Assembly: GCF_013374995.1 (NCBI RefSeq)
Contig: NZ_CP056030.1
Span: 2,636,501 to 2,700,500, forward strand
Length of the DNA stretch: 64,000 nt
Origin: Pseudomonas eucalypticola
Lineage (GTDB): Bacteria; Pseudomonadota; Gammaproteobacteria; Pseudomonadales; Pseudomonadaceae
Direction: 5' to 3'
In this document: piece after piece, positions 44,376-52,876 of the stretch
Position numbering within the stretch: the stretch's first letter is position 1
Layout of the letters: each line of letters opens with the position of its first letter
The notes under the pieces: model-generated
Database searches by the model: none
Told to the model about the DNA's origin: nothing
Seen by the model: the letters and a program-made list of their open reading frames with translations, nothing else
Translations under genes and position numbers: made by a program

Positions 44376-45374
44376 ATGCGGCACAGTTTTTTCTGCATCG
44401 ATGCCCACACTTGCGGTAACCCGGTGCGGGTGGTGGCAGGCGGTGGCCCAATGCTGCCGCTGTTACCCATGGCCGAGCGCCGCGAGCTATTCGTTCGGGA
44501 CCACGATTGGGTGCGTACGGCGCTGATGTTCGAGCCACGGGGGCATGAGGTGATGTCCGGCGCCATCCTCTATCCCAGCGCCCGGGAGGACTGTGATTTC
44601 GCCGCGCTGTTCATCGAGGTCAGTGGTTGCCTGCCCATGTGCGGTGCAGGCACCATCGGCCTGGCCACCGTGGTAGTGGAGGAGGGCCTTGTGACCCCAC
44701 GCACGCCGGGGCTGCTGGCCATCGAGACCCCGGCCGGGCGGGTGGAGGTGGAATACGTGCTGCAAGGGCATAGCGTAACCGGCGTGCGCTTGCTCAACGT
44801 GCCCAGCTACCTGCACGCCGCAGACGTCACTGTTCAGGTGCCTGGCCTGGGACCTGTGGTGGTGGACATTGCTTATGGCGGTAACTTCTATGCGGTGGTG
44901 GAGCCCCAGGCCCACTGGACCGGGCTCGATGGCATGGTCGTCGCGGACATCGTCGGCCTCAGCCGTCGGCTACGCAGCGCCCTGGCCGAGGTGTGCAGAC
45001 CCGAGCACCCCGAGGATAGCCGCATTGCCGGGGTGCACCATGTGATCTGGTGCGACCGATCCCTGCACGACGGCGCCGATGGGCGCAGCGCAGTGTTCTA
45101 CGGCGACAAGGCCATCGACCGTTCCCCTGGTGGGACCGGCACCTCGGCACGCATGGCACAGCTGGTGGGCAAGGGGCGCTTGAAGTGCGGTGATCTTTAT
45201 CGCCATGAAAGCCTGATCGGTACTTGTTTCGAAGGCCGGGTGGAGGGGTTGCTCAAGGTGGGGGACTTCGATGGCATCCGCCCCAGCATTGGCGGCTGGG
45301 CCAGGATCATTGGTCACAACACCCTTTTTGTCGATGACAGCGACCCTCTGGCCCATGGCTTCCTGCTGCTCTGA
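44376..45374 (+). CDS. proline-racemase-family protein with altered active site
   Basis: A 332-aa member of the proline racemase / 4-hydroxyproline epimerase / 3-hydroxyproline dehydratase superfamily. The N-terminus FCIDAHTCGNPVRVV, the segment NVPSYL and the motif DRSPxGTGTSA are clear. The first catalytic Cys is kept at residue 89, but the motif reads MCGAGTIG instead of MCGHGTIG. The second catalytic position is Gly252 (DRSPGGTG) where racemases have Cys and dehydratases Thr. Asp248 is retained. Loss of the second acid/base argues against normal racemisation and for a lyase-like or different reaction. It is coupled to the betaine-type importer. Confidence 0.88.
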   Translation: MRHSFFCIDAHTCGNPVRVVAGGGPMLPLLPMAERRELFVRDHDWVRTALMFEPRGHEVMSGAILYPSAREDCDFAALFIEVSGCLPMCGAGTIGLATVVVEEGLVTPRTPGLLAIETPAGRVEVEYVLQGHSVTGVRLLNVPSYLHAADVTVQVPGLGPVVVDIAYGGNFYAVVEPQAHWTGLDGMVVADIVGLSRRLRSALAEVCRPEHPEDSRIAGVHHVIWCDRSLHDGADGRSAVFYGDKAIDRSPGGTGTSARMAQLVGKGRLKCGDLYRHESLIGTCFEGRVEGLLKVGDFDGIRPSIGGWARIIGHNTLFVDDSDPLAHGFLLL

Positions 45375-45405
45375 AGCCCCTGTTTTTCCCACCACGAGGC
45401 ATCCC

Positions 45406-46347
45406 TTGAGTGCACCCCCTGCTCGTGTCGGCTTTGTGCTGCTGGCGCATTTTTCCCTGCCGGCCTTTACCCAGGCGCTGGACACCCTGGTGACCGCCAA
45501 CCTGCTGCGCCCAGGGCTGTTCCTGACCACCACGCTGGGCCTTGCGCCCGGTGAGGTGGTCAGCGACCTGGGCCTGGTCATTCGTCCGGACGCACTACTG
45601 GATACGGCCGCGCTGGACGGGCTCAGCCTGCTGGTGATCTGCGGCGGCCATCGGACCGAACTGAAGGCGAACGCGGCCCTGGTCGATGTCATCACTGCGG
45701 CTGCCCACCGCGAGATCACCCTGGCGGGTCTATGGAACGGCGCCTGGTTCCTGGGGCGTGCGGGGGTGTTGAATGGCTATCGGTGCGTGATTCACCCGGA
45801 GCACCGGCCGGCCCTGGCGGAAATCGCCAAGGGCACGCTTGTTACCAGTGAGGCTTTCGTGCTGGACCGCGAGCGTTTGACCGCGTCCAGCCCCGGCGGG
45901 GCGTTCCAGATGATGCTGGAGTGGATCAAGGCGCTGCACGACAAGGCGCTGATCGAAGGTATTGAAGACATCCTGGCCTTTGGGGAGTCGCGCTATCGTC
46001 GCCTGAACCCGTCGAAAAACATCTCGGTGAGCCCGGCGCTGCGCGAAGTCATCGACCTGATGAGCGCCAACCTGGAAGAGCCATTGGCGTTCGCCCAGCT
46101 GGCGGCCTACGCCAAACGCTCGCGTCGGCACATCGAGCGCCTGTTCAAGGAACAATTGGGCACTACGGCGCAACGTTACTACATGGAACTGCGCATCATC
46201 GAGGCGCGACGCCTGCTGCAGCACACCGAGTTGTCGATGGTCGAAGTACTGGTGGCGTGCGGGTTCGTCTCGCCCAGCCATTTCAGCCGGTGTTACAGCG
46301 CCTACTTCGGCTACCGGCCGTCCAGGGAAACGCGATTCGTGAAGTAG
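45406..46347 (+). CDS. GlxA-family AraC regulator (DJ-1/PfpI + AraC)
   Basis: A 313-aa regulator starting at TTG 45406 (GAGG upstream); the longer open frame to 45271 overlaps the previous gene and adds no family sequence. The N-terminal amidotransferase-like domain runs RVGFVLLAHFSLPAFTQAL to GLWNGAWFLGRAGVL. The C-terminal AraC domain has LAFAQLAAYAKRSRRHIERLFKEQLG and VEVLVACGFVSPSHFSRCYSAYFG. Pseudomonas GlxA-type proteins such as GbdR and CdhR activate betaine, carnitine and sarcosine catabolism, which matches the adjacent importer. Confidence 0.9.
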   Translation: MSAPPARVGFVLLAHFSLPAFTQALDTLVTANLLRPGLFLTTTLGLAPGEVVSDLGLVIRPDALLDTAALDGLSLLVICGGHRTELKANAALVDVITAAAHREITLAGLWNGAWFLGRAGVLNGYRCVIHPEHRPALAEIAKGTLVTSEAFVLDRERLTASSPGGAFQMMLEWIKALHDKALIEGIEDILAFGESRYRRLNPSKNISVSPALREVIDLMSANLEEPLAFAQLAAYAKRSRRHIERLFKEQLGTTAQRYYMELRIIEARRLLQHTELSMVEVLVACGFVSPSHFSRCYSAYFGYRPSRETRFVK

Positions 46348-46499
46348 CGGGTTCACGAACGCCCAGGCGGTAGCCGTCCGTCATCTAACGGCATCGGGCG
46401 CCAGCCTACGCCAAGGGGGCTGATCAGGGTGTACAAGGCCGGGGGCGTCTGACCCCCCGACCCTGCCGATGGTGTACGGGGACGGTGACCCCATGCGGC

Positions 46500-47459
46500 T
46501 CAGATGGCTTGCGGCGCGTAGTCGCTTGCAGCCACCGGCATCACGCCCTTGAGCAGGGCAATGGATTTCTCCAGGCCTTCCAGGCTGTTGAGGACCACAT
46601 CCTCGTGCTCGACCGACAGCCAGCCATCGTAGCCTGCCATCTTCAAGCGGTAGCAGAACTGCCGCCACCAGGCTTCGCCGTGGCCGAAGCCCAAAGTGAT
46701 GTAGGACCAGCTGCGGGCGGCAACGTCCATCAGCGAGCCATTTTCCAGCAATGAATCCACCGCTTGCACGGGGGCATTCAGCAGGGTGTCCTTGGCGTGT
46801 ACATGGTAGATGGCCTCGCCCAGCGCCTCGGCGGCCACCAGTGGGTCGGCGCCCATCCAGAACAGGTGTGACGGGTCGAGGTTGGCCCCGATCACCGGGC
46901 CAATGGCCTCGCGCAGCTTGAGCAGCGAGCGCACGTTGTACACGCACTGGCTGCCGTGCAGTTCCAGCGCGATACGTTCCACCCCGTGTTCGCGGGCCAG
47001 GTCGGCGATCTCGGCCCAGAACGGCAGCAGGCGCTCTTGCCACTGGTAGCGCAGGATGGCCTGGGTTTCCGGCGGCCAGGACGCCACCACCCAGTTGGGC
47101 ATGCGGTCACCGGCCTGGCCTTCCGGCAGCCCGGACATGGCGCACACCGTCTTGACGCCCAGCTCCCCGGCGATGCGAATGGTGTCTTTCAAGCACTGCC
47201 CCTGGGCCGGCTGCGTCGGGTGCAGCGGGTTGCCGTTGGCGTTCAAAGCGATGATTTCCAGGCCGTGGGCTTCAAAAGCCCGCTTGAACTCACGCCGGCT
47301 CGCGGCACTCTCGAGCATCTGGCCCAGGTTGAAATGGGGCGCGGTCGACCAGCCGCCGGTGTTCACTTCGATACCGGACACGCCCAGGCGCTGCGCGTGC
47401 TGCAACACTTCATGAAAGGGCAGTGCGCCCAGGCTATCGGTGACAAATCCCAGTTTCAT
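46500..47459 (-). CDS. sugar phosphate isomerase/epimerase (AP-endonuclease-2 TIM barrel)
   Basis: A 319-aa TIM-barrel protein: KLGFVTDSLGALPFHEVLQ, GIEVNTGGWS, LNANGNPLHPTQ, IALELHGSQCVYN, GANLDPSHLFWMG, YHVHAKDT and WLSVEHED. Metal ligands Glu, Asp, His and Glu are in place. The family includes inosose and sugar isomerases/dehydratases. The ATG overlaps the dehydrogenase stop by one base (TGATG), so the pair works together on a sugar, inositol or keto-sugar. Confidence 0.87.
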   Translation of the reverse strand: MKLGFVTDSLGALPFHEVLQHAQRLGVSGIEVNTGGWSTAPHFNLGQMLESAASRREFKRAFEAHGLEIIALNANGNPLHPTQPAQGQCLKDTIRIAGELGVKTVCAMSGLPEGQAGDRMPNWVVASWPPETQAILRYQWQERLLPFWAEIADLAREHGVERIALELHGSQCVYNVRSLLKLREAIGPVIGANLDPSHLFWMGADPLVAAEALGEAIYHVHAKDTLLNAPVQAVDSLLENGSLMDVAARSWSYITLGFGHGEAWWRQFCYRLKMAGYDGWLSVEHEDVVLNSLEGLEKSIALLKGVMPVAASDYAPQAI

Positions 47460-48484
47460 CACAAGGCTCCTTGGCGTGGCAGATAAAGGCGTGGCGTGTC
47501 CAGGCGGTCGAGCGTGACCCGTCGGCGTTCGTGGAGCGCCAGGATACCGGCCTCGGCAACCAGGGCGGCACGGTAGCCATCCCAGGCAGTGGCGGCGTCG
47601 GCGGGGAATACGCCGGTATCGACGAACGCCACGAATGCCTGGTCTTGCAAGCGGTAGGCGTCGGCAAAACGCGGGCGCCAGTCGGCGGCGTAGCGGGTAG
47701 CGGCCTGCCGCCCGACGTTGAGCCGGGTATGCACGGGGCTGGCCAGTTGCACCGAGCCGAGTTCGCCCACCAGTTCCCCGCGCACGTCGTAGCCGTAGTG
47801 AGCGTTGTTGTTGACCTCGATATTGACCAGTTGGCCGTCGTGGGTTTCCAGCACCATGAACACCGGTGCACCCACGCCGGCGGTGGACAGGCGCCCCGGC
47901 TGGAACACCGAGATAGCGCTGTATTCGGTGTCCAGCACATGGCGCACCACATCGAACTCGTGGGGGGCGGAATTACTGATGGCCATCTGGCCGGTGAAGT
48001 TAGCCGGCGCTTCGACGTTGCGGTGGAAGTTGTGCATCATCACCGCGCGGCCAATGACGCCCTCTTTCAGCGCACTTTTCATTTCCCGGTACGCCGGGTC
48101 GAACCGGCGCATGAAGCCCAACTGCACGAAGGGGCGGCCTTGGGCGAGTTCCTTGTCGATGACGGCCAGGCACTCGTCTGGCCGCTGGGACAATGGCTTT
48201 TCACACAACGCCGGCTTGCCTGCGTCGATGGCGGCCAGGCTGAGCGTGGCGTGGGTGTCGTCGGGGCTGGCGATGATGACCGCGTCCACATCGGCCCGTG
48301 ACAGGGTAGCGATCGGGTCGCTGGCCACGTCGCGCGCGCCGTAGCGCTCGGCAATCTCCCGCGCCCGGGCCGGAGCGGCGTCGCAGACGACTTGCAGCAC
48401 CGCACCGGGCAATTGCTCGGCCACGATGCGGGCGTGGTCGGCACCCATGATGCCGGCGCCGATGACGGCGATGCGTATGCTCAT
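47459..48484 (-). CDS. Gfo/Idh/MocA family dehydrogenase (inositol 2-dehydrogenase-like)
   Basis: A 341-aa NAD(P) oxidoreductase with a Rossmann start (IRIAVIGAGIMGADHARIV), the family motif CEKPLSQRPDE, and a C-terminal half with FMRRFDPAYREMK and HEFDVVRHVL. These segments resemble IolG. With the TIM-barrel isomerase it forms a two-gene operon, read divergently from the LacI gene. It likely oxidises a cyclitol or sugar. Confidence 0.88.
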   Translation of the reverse strand: MSIRIAVIGAGIMGADHARIVAEQLPGAVLQVVCDAAPARAREIAERYGARDVASDPIATLSRADVDAVIIASPDDTHATLSLAAIDAGKPALCEKPLSQRPDECLAVIDKELAQGRPFVQLGFMRRFDPAYREMKSALKEGVIGRAVMMHNFHRNVEAPANFTGQMAISNSAPHEFDVVRHVLDTEYSAISVFQPGRLSTAGVGAPVFMVLETHDGQLVNIEVNNNAHYGYDVRGELVGELGSVQLASPVHTRLNVGRQAATRYAADWRPRFADAYRLQDQAFVAFVDTGVFPADAATAWDGYRAALVAEAGILALHERRRVTLDRLDTPRLYLPRQGAL

Positions 48485-48654
48485 GGCTGGCTACCTGTGT
48501 GTCGATAGGGGCGTGGCAACGCGCCGTTGCACGCGTCTGTGAGGGAGCAAGGGAGTAGGGCAGGCGGGCGCGGCGGGGTGCCTGCGACCGCGACGAGGCT
48601 CGGGGAAGCGTTCATCATGGAGGGGCCTGACGAAGTGTTGTGGTTGTTGTAGGG

Positions 48655-48665
48655 CTGATTATCAG
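48655..48665. promoter_or_regulatory. palindrome in the dehydrogenase/LacI divergent region
   Basis: CTGAT-T-ATCAG is a perfect dyad, flanked by GGG and CAGCCC. It lies about 170 bp before the dehydrogenase start and may be an operator or CRP-like site. The 316-bp gap 48485-48800 otherwise holds promoters and the site at 48771. Confidence 0.3.
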
Positions 48666-48770
48666 CAGCCCGATGGCAACCTTCAACGACCACCAAGGAC
48701 CGTTTCTGATGTGATTCAAATCAAATGGCAAACCTGCTTGCAGGCCATGTCATTTGCCCATAAGGTCCTG

Positions 48771-48789
48771 TTGATGGGAAGCCCATCAA
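48771..48789. promoter_or_regulatory. perfect operator-like palindrome before the LacI gene
   Basis: TTGATGGG-3-CCCATCAA is an exact dyad ending 11 bp before the preferred LacI start codon. LacI-family regulators commonly bind such sites; occupancy here would block translation or early elongation of its own transcript. Confidence 0.5.
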
Positions 48790-48800
48790 ATGGAACGCAT

Positions 48801-49826
48801 ATGGCCGAACAACCCTTGGGGCACGTGTGGAAAGGTCCCACCGTCAACGAGATCGCCAGCCTGGCGAGGGTAGGGCCTGCCACCGTCGACCGCGTGCTCA
48901 ACAACCGGCCGGGCGTGCGCGACGGGACGCGCCTGAAGGTGTTGGCGGCGCTGGAGAAACTGCGGCGTGAGCTGGCCGATGGCAAAGCGGCGGTGCGCAT
49001 CCGCTTGTTCTGCGATTCGGGGGAAACCTTCAACGCGACCCTGGCGGCTGCCGAGGCCCAGGTGAACAGCACCACCCCTGGGGTCGTGGTGCAGGGCCAC
49101 TACGTGGCGACCAACCAGGTAGACCCTGGCGCGTTCGCCGACCAGGTGCAGGCGCAGGGGGCGCTGGCCGATGGGGTGATCGTGGTCTCGCGCGAACACC
49201 CCGCCATCAACCGCGCCGTGCGCAAACTCTGCAGCCTGGGCATTCCCGTGGTCTGCCTGACCACCGACCTGCCCAACTCGGGGCGCAGCGCCTACGTGGG
49301 CAATGACCAATACGCCGCCGGTAGCGTTGCTGGCCTGCTGATCGGCAATGCCTTGCCCAAGGTGGCGGCCAAGATACTGCTGGTCACCAGCGTGCCGTTT
49401 CGCTGCCAGCAAGAGCGCGAGATGGGGTTCCGGCGGGTGCTGCGCGGAGAGTTCGCGCACCTCAAGATCGACGAGCGGGTGATTTCCGATGATCAGCCAC
49501 ACACCACCGCCGCGCAGTTGTCCCGCTACCTCGATAAGCATGGCACCCCGGCCGCCATCTACAACGTGGCGGGTGCCAACCGCGGCGTGGCTCAGGCCTT
49601 GGACAGCCTCACCGTGCCTCAGCGGCCGTTGTTCGTGGGGCACGAGCTGACCGTGCATACGCGGGCGCTGCTGGAGGCGGGGCTGATGAGCTACGTGATT
49701 GCCCATGATTTCGTCGGCGAACTGGCGGCTGCGGTGCGCTGGGTGAAAGGGGCCATCGACGGCGCCGTGGCGCCCCCGGGGCCGACGCAAATTCTGATTC
49801 ATACCAAGTTCAATTGCGGCGCGTGA
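48801..49826 (+). CDS. LacI-family transcriptional regulator
   Basis: A 341-aa regulator. The N-terminal headpiece is TVNEIASLARVGPATVDRVLNNRPGVRDGTR, then a sugar-binding domain (YVGNDQYAAGSVAGLLIGN, LLVTSVPFRCQQEREMGFRRVL, AIYNVAGANRGVAQAL). The start at ATG 48801 has GGAACG upstream; ATG 48774 would lie inside the palindrome. It reads away from the sugar dehydrogenase/isomerase operon and probably represses it. A pentose, hexose or inositol-derived effector is likely. Confidence 0.9.
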   Translation: MAEQPLGHVWKGPTVNEIASLARVGPATVDRVLNNRPGVRDGTRLKVLAALEKLRRELADGKAAVRIRLFCDSGETFNATLAAAEAQVNSTTPGVVVQGHYVATNQVDPGAFADQVQAQGALADGVIVVSREHPAINRAVRKLCSLGIPVVCLTTDLPNSGRSAYVGNDQYAAGSVAGLLIGNALPKVAAKILLVTSVPFRCQQEREMGFRRVLRGEFAHLKIDERVISDDQPHTTAAQLSRYLDKHGTPAAIYNVAGANRGVAQALDSLTVPQRPLFVGHELTVHTRALLEAGLMSYVIAHDFVGELAAAVRWVKGAIDGAVAPPGPTQILIHTKFNCGA

Positions 49827-49901
49827 GAAAAGTGTGGCACTGGCGGCTTGCGATTGGATGGAACGCTCATTCCAACAGGTGGTGTCCGCCTTCGGTGCGG
49901 T

Positions 49902-50385
49902 ATCAGGTATGTCGCCTGTGCTGCCGACGCGGCCAGGTCCGCTGCTACGCGCAGCGCCCGTGAAGCACCCCGTAGCAGCGGACCCGGCCGCGTCACAAAC
50001 GCCGCGCGGTATCAGGTGTGTCGCCTGTGCTGCCGACGCGGCCAGGTCCGCTGCTACGCGCAGCGCCCGTGAAGCACTCCGTAGCAGCGGACCCGGCCGC
50101 GTCATGAACGCCGCGCGGTATCAGGTATATCGCCTGTGCTGCCGACGCGGCCAGGTCCGCTGCTACGCGCAGCGCCCGTGAAGCACTCCGTAGCAGCGGA
50201 CCCGGCCGCGTCATGAACGCCGCGCGGTATCAGGTATATCGCCTGTGCTGCCGACGCGGCCAGGTCCGCTGCTACGCGCAGCGCCCGTGAAGCACTCCGT
50301 AGCAGCGGACCCGGCCGCGTCATGGACGCCGCGCGGGATCAGGTATATCGCCTGTGCTGCCGACGCGGCCAGGTCCGCTGCTACG
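49902..50385. repeat. tandem REPIN array, 109-bp period
   Basis: Four complete palindromic units and a fifth left arm. Left arms start at 49926, 50035, 50144, 50253 and 50362, exactly 109 bp apart. Each unit has a 24-bp arm (GACGCGGCCAGGTCCGC.. ), 21 bp of spacer, and an inverted 24-bp arm (..GACCCGGCCGCGTC) that differs from the first at one position. A 40-bp linker (CGCCGCGCGGTATCAGG) joins the units. Differences between units are few. The array fills most of the 606-bp gap after the LacI gene; no gene is supported here. Confidence 0.92.
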
Positions 50386-50432
50386 TGGCAGCGGCTCGGC
50401 GTCGAAACACGGCTGCGTGGCCGAGGGGCGGC

Positions 50433-51845
50433 TCAGGCTTTTGGCCAGCCGCCGCCCAGGGCGCGGTACAGGCGCACCCGGTCGAGGGCGGCCTGGGTGG
50501 CGCTGTCCACCAGGTCGCTCTGGGTCTTGAGCAGCGCGCGCTGCACGCCCAGCACGTTGATGAAGTCCACGGCACCCTGGGTGTAACGGTCCCGCGCGGT
50601 GCTCAGGGCGATGGTGTTCTGGTGAACGGCTTCGGCCAGCGCGGTGTAGTGCTGTTTTTCCGCCGAGTAGTCGGTCATCGCATCGTCGACTTCATGCCAG
50701 GCCCCCAGCACCACGCGCTGGTAGTCGATGGCCGCCTGTTGTTCCTGACGCTCGCGCAGGGCCAGCGTGCCGGTCAAACGGCCACCCTGGAAAATCGGCA
50801 GGTACAGGCTCGGGCCGTAGGACCAGGTGCGTGAATTCCAGTCGCCGAAGTTGGCGCCGTCCAGCGCCTGTGAGCCCAGGCTGGCGCCCAGGCTGATGCG
50901 CGGGTAGAAATCGGCCTTGGCCACCCCGATAGCCGCGGTGGCACGGTGCAACGCCGCTTCGCTGGCCTGAATGTCGGGGCGCCGCTGCGCCAGTTCGGAG
51001 GGCAGGCCCACCGGGACATCGGGGGCGGGGTCCGGAATCGCTTTCGCCTCGATCAACTGCGCGCGCAAGGCGCGTGGCGCCTGGCCCAGCAAGAAACTCA
51101 AGGCGTTGATCAACCGGTCCTGCTGAGCGCTGAGCACGGGCAACACGGCTTCAATGGTCGATACCTGGGCCGCGGAGTTGGCGGTGTCGAGGTTGGTGGT
51201 CACGCCGTTTTCGAAGCGTGTCTGGGTCAGGCGGTTACTCTGCCGGGCTATTTCCAGGTTCTGCCGGGCCACCGCCAATTTCGCCTGCACGCCGCGCAAC
51301 TGGATGTAATCGCTGGCGGTTTCGGCGGCGATGCTCAGGAGCACGCCATTGCGCTGGGCCTCGGTCAGTTGCACCTCGGCATCGGCGGCCTCGACGCTGC
51401 GACGCACATGGCCCCACAGGTCGACTTCCCAACTGGCGTCGATGGCGCTGCTCCACAACTCGAAGGGCGCCTCGCCGTTCTGGTTGGATTCGTCCAGTAC
51501 CCCGACCGAGCTGTTGCGGGCGCGCTTGTAGGCGCCCGTGGCGCTGACCCCAGGCAATTGCTGGCTACCGGTCACCTGCCGCAACAGGCGACTTTGTTCC
51601 AGCCGGTTGCTGGCCGTGCGCACGTCGAGGTTATCGCGGGTGGCTTGCTCCACCAGTGCCGTCAATTGCGGGTCGCCCAGTTGCTGCCACCACTGGCGGT
51701 CGGCAGGGCCGTCCAGGGTCGAGCCGCCTTGCACGCTGTCCTGCCAGGTGGCCGGCAATGCCGCGTGCGGGGCCTTGAAGTCCGGCCCCACCGAGCAGGC
51801 GCCCAGGCTGGCCAGGGCGAGGAAGACGAGGGTGCGCTTCATCAT
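50433..51845 (-). CDS. outer-membrane efflux lipoprotein, OprM/NodT type
   Basis: A 470-aa lipoprotein: signal peptide with lipobox LASLGAC (Cys at about residue 17), then two OEP repeats (LEQSRLLRQVTGSQQLPGVSATG, ETASDYIQLRGVQAKLAVARQNLEI; RRPDIQASEAALHRATAAIGVAKADFYP). Paired coiled-coil hairpins build the trimeric tunnel. The ATG overlaps the stop of the membrane-fusion gene by one base. It is the exit duct of a tripartite pump. Confidence 0.92.
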   Translation of the reverse strand: MMKRTLVFLALASLGACSVGPDFKAPHAALPATWQDSVQGGSTLDGPADRQWWQQLGDPQLTALVEQATRDNLDVRTASNRLEQSRLLRQVTGSQQLPGVSATGAYKRARNSSVGVLDESNQNGEAPFELWSSAIDASWEVDLWGHVRRSVEAADAEVQLTEAQRNGVLLSIAAETASDYIQLRGVQAKLAVARQNLEIARQSNRLTQTRFENGVTTNLDTANSAAQVSTIEAVLPVLSAQQDRLINALSFLLGQAPRALRAQLIEAKAIPDPAPDVPVGLPSELAQRRPDIQASEAALHRATAAIGVAKADFYPRISLGASLGSQALDGANFGDWNSRTWSYGPSLYLPIFQGGRLTGTLALRERQEQQAAIDYQRVVLGAWHEVDDAMTDYSAEKQHYTALAEAVHQNTIALSTARDRYTQGAVDFINVLGVQRALLKTQSDLVDSATQAALDRVRLYRALGGGWPKA

Positions 51846-52876
51846 CAACGCCCCTTCGCCGTATCGACGCTGGCCACCACCGACATGCCAATGCGCAGGC
51901 GGTCCAGGTCAGGCTGGTTCTGTTCGAAGACGATTTTCACCGGAATGCGCTGCACCACCTTGGTGAAGTTGCCGGTAGCGTTGTCCGGGGCGATCTGCGA
52001 GAACGACACGCCGGTCGCCGGGGCGACGCTGTCGATGTGGCCCTTGAAGCTGTGGTCGGGGACACTGTCGACGTGCAACTCGACCGCCTGGTGCGCGCTC
52101 ATGCGCGCCAGCTGGGTTTCGCGAAAATTGGCCACCACGAAGGCTTCATTCAGCGGTACCACGGCCATCAGTGGTTGCCCTTGGGCAACGTAGGCGCCCA
52201 CCCGCACGGAGCGCTGCCCGACCATGCCGTCCTGGGGGGCGGTGATGCGCGTGTAGGACAGGTTCAGGTCAGCCTGTTGCAGCGCGGCCTGGTCCTTGGC
52301 CAGGTCCGCCTTGGCCACTTCCAGCTGGGCCTTGAGTACCTCCAGGGTCTTGCTGGCGGCCACGCGCGAGGCTTCGTCACGGTCACGCGATGCCTGCCAG
52401 CCCTGCAGGTCGGCGTCGGCCTTCTGGCGCTCCTGCTGGGTGCCGGCGCCCGCATTGGACAGGTTCAGGTAGCGCTGGGCATTGGCCTGGGCGAACTTCA
52501 ACGAGGCGGCGGTGGCGCGTGTGGTGGCCGCCGCCTGCTCGATCACCGCGGCCTGGCGTTCAATGCCGGCCTGCAGGTTCTGCAGTTGGGCCTTGGCCGC
52601 CTGCACATTGGCCGCGGCCTGCGCCTGGGCCACCAGGAAATCACGGTCGTCGAGCTGGGCCAGCAGGTCGCCGGCCTTGACCGGCTGGTTGTCCTGCACC
52701 GTGACTTGGGTGACCTGGCCCGCGACGCGGGGCGCGATCAATACCGAGTCTGCCCTGACGTAGGCGTCGTCGGTGTTCTGTATGTCACTGCTACTGAGCA
52801 CCCGGTAGCCGGTGTAGACGACGCACAGGGCGACGGCGGTGCAGATCAGGCTGAGGGCGGTTCTGTGTTGTTTCAT
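51845..52876 (-). CDS. HlyD/EmrA membrane-fusion protein
   Basis: A 343-aa adaptor with one N-terminal membrane helix (ALSLICTAVALCVVYTGYRVL), a biotinyl-lipoyl half (VLIAPRVAGQVTQVTVQDNQPVKAGDLLAQLD), a long coiled coil (residues about 75-200) and the second lipoyl half LSYTRITAPQDGMVGQRSVRVGAYV. It links the inner-membrane MFS to the outer-membrane tunnel. It overlaps the MFS gene by four bases. Confidence 0.92.
   Translation of the reverse strand: MKQHRTALSLICTAVALCVVYTGYRVLSSSDIQNTDDAYVRADSVLIAPRVAGQVTQVTVQDNQPVKAGDLLAQLDDRDFLVAQAQAAANVQAAKAQLQNLQAGIERQAAVIEQAAATTRATAASLKFAQANAQRYLNLSNAGAGTQQERQKADADLQGWQASRDRDEASRVAASKTLEVLKAQLEVAKADLAKDQAALQQADLNLSYTRITAPQDGMVGQRSVRVGAYVAQGQPLMAVVPLNEAFVVANFRETQLARMSAHQAVELHVDSVPDHSFKGHIDSVAPATGVSFSQIAPDNATGNFTKVVQRIPVKIVFEQNQPDLDRLRIGMSVVASVDTAKGR

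Noticed and set aside
44376..45374. plain 4-hydroxyproline 2-epimerase
   Set aside because: The second catalytic Cys is Gly and CGH is CGA, so that specific name is not supported.
49799..50323. three near-identical 65-73-aa frames
   Set aside because: They come from the 109-bp REPIN repeats and have no ribosome binding site or protein character.
49902..50385. CRISPR array
   Set aside because: Units are 109 bp with nearly identical linkers and internal palindromes; spacers are not unique and no cas genes are near.
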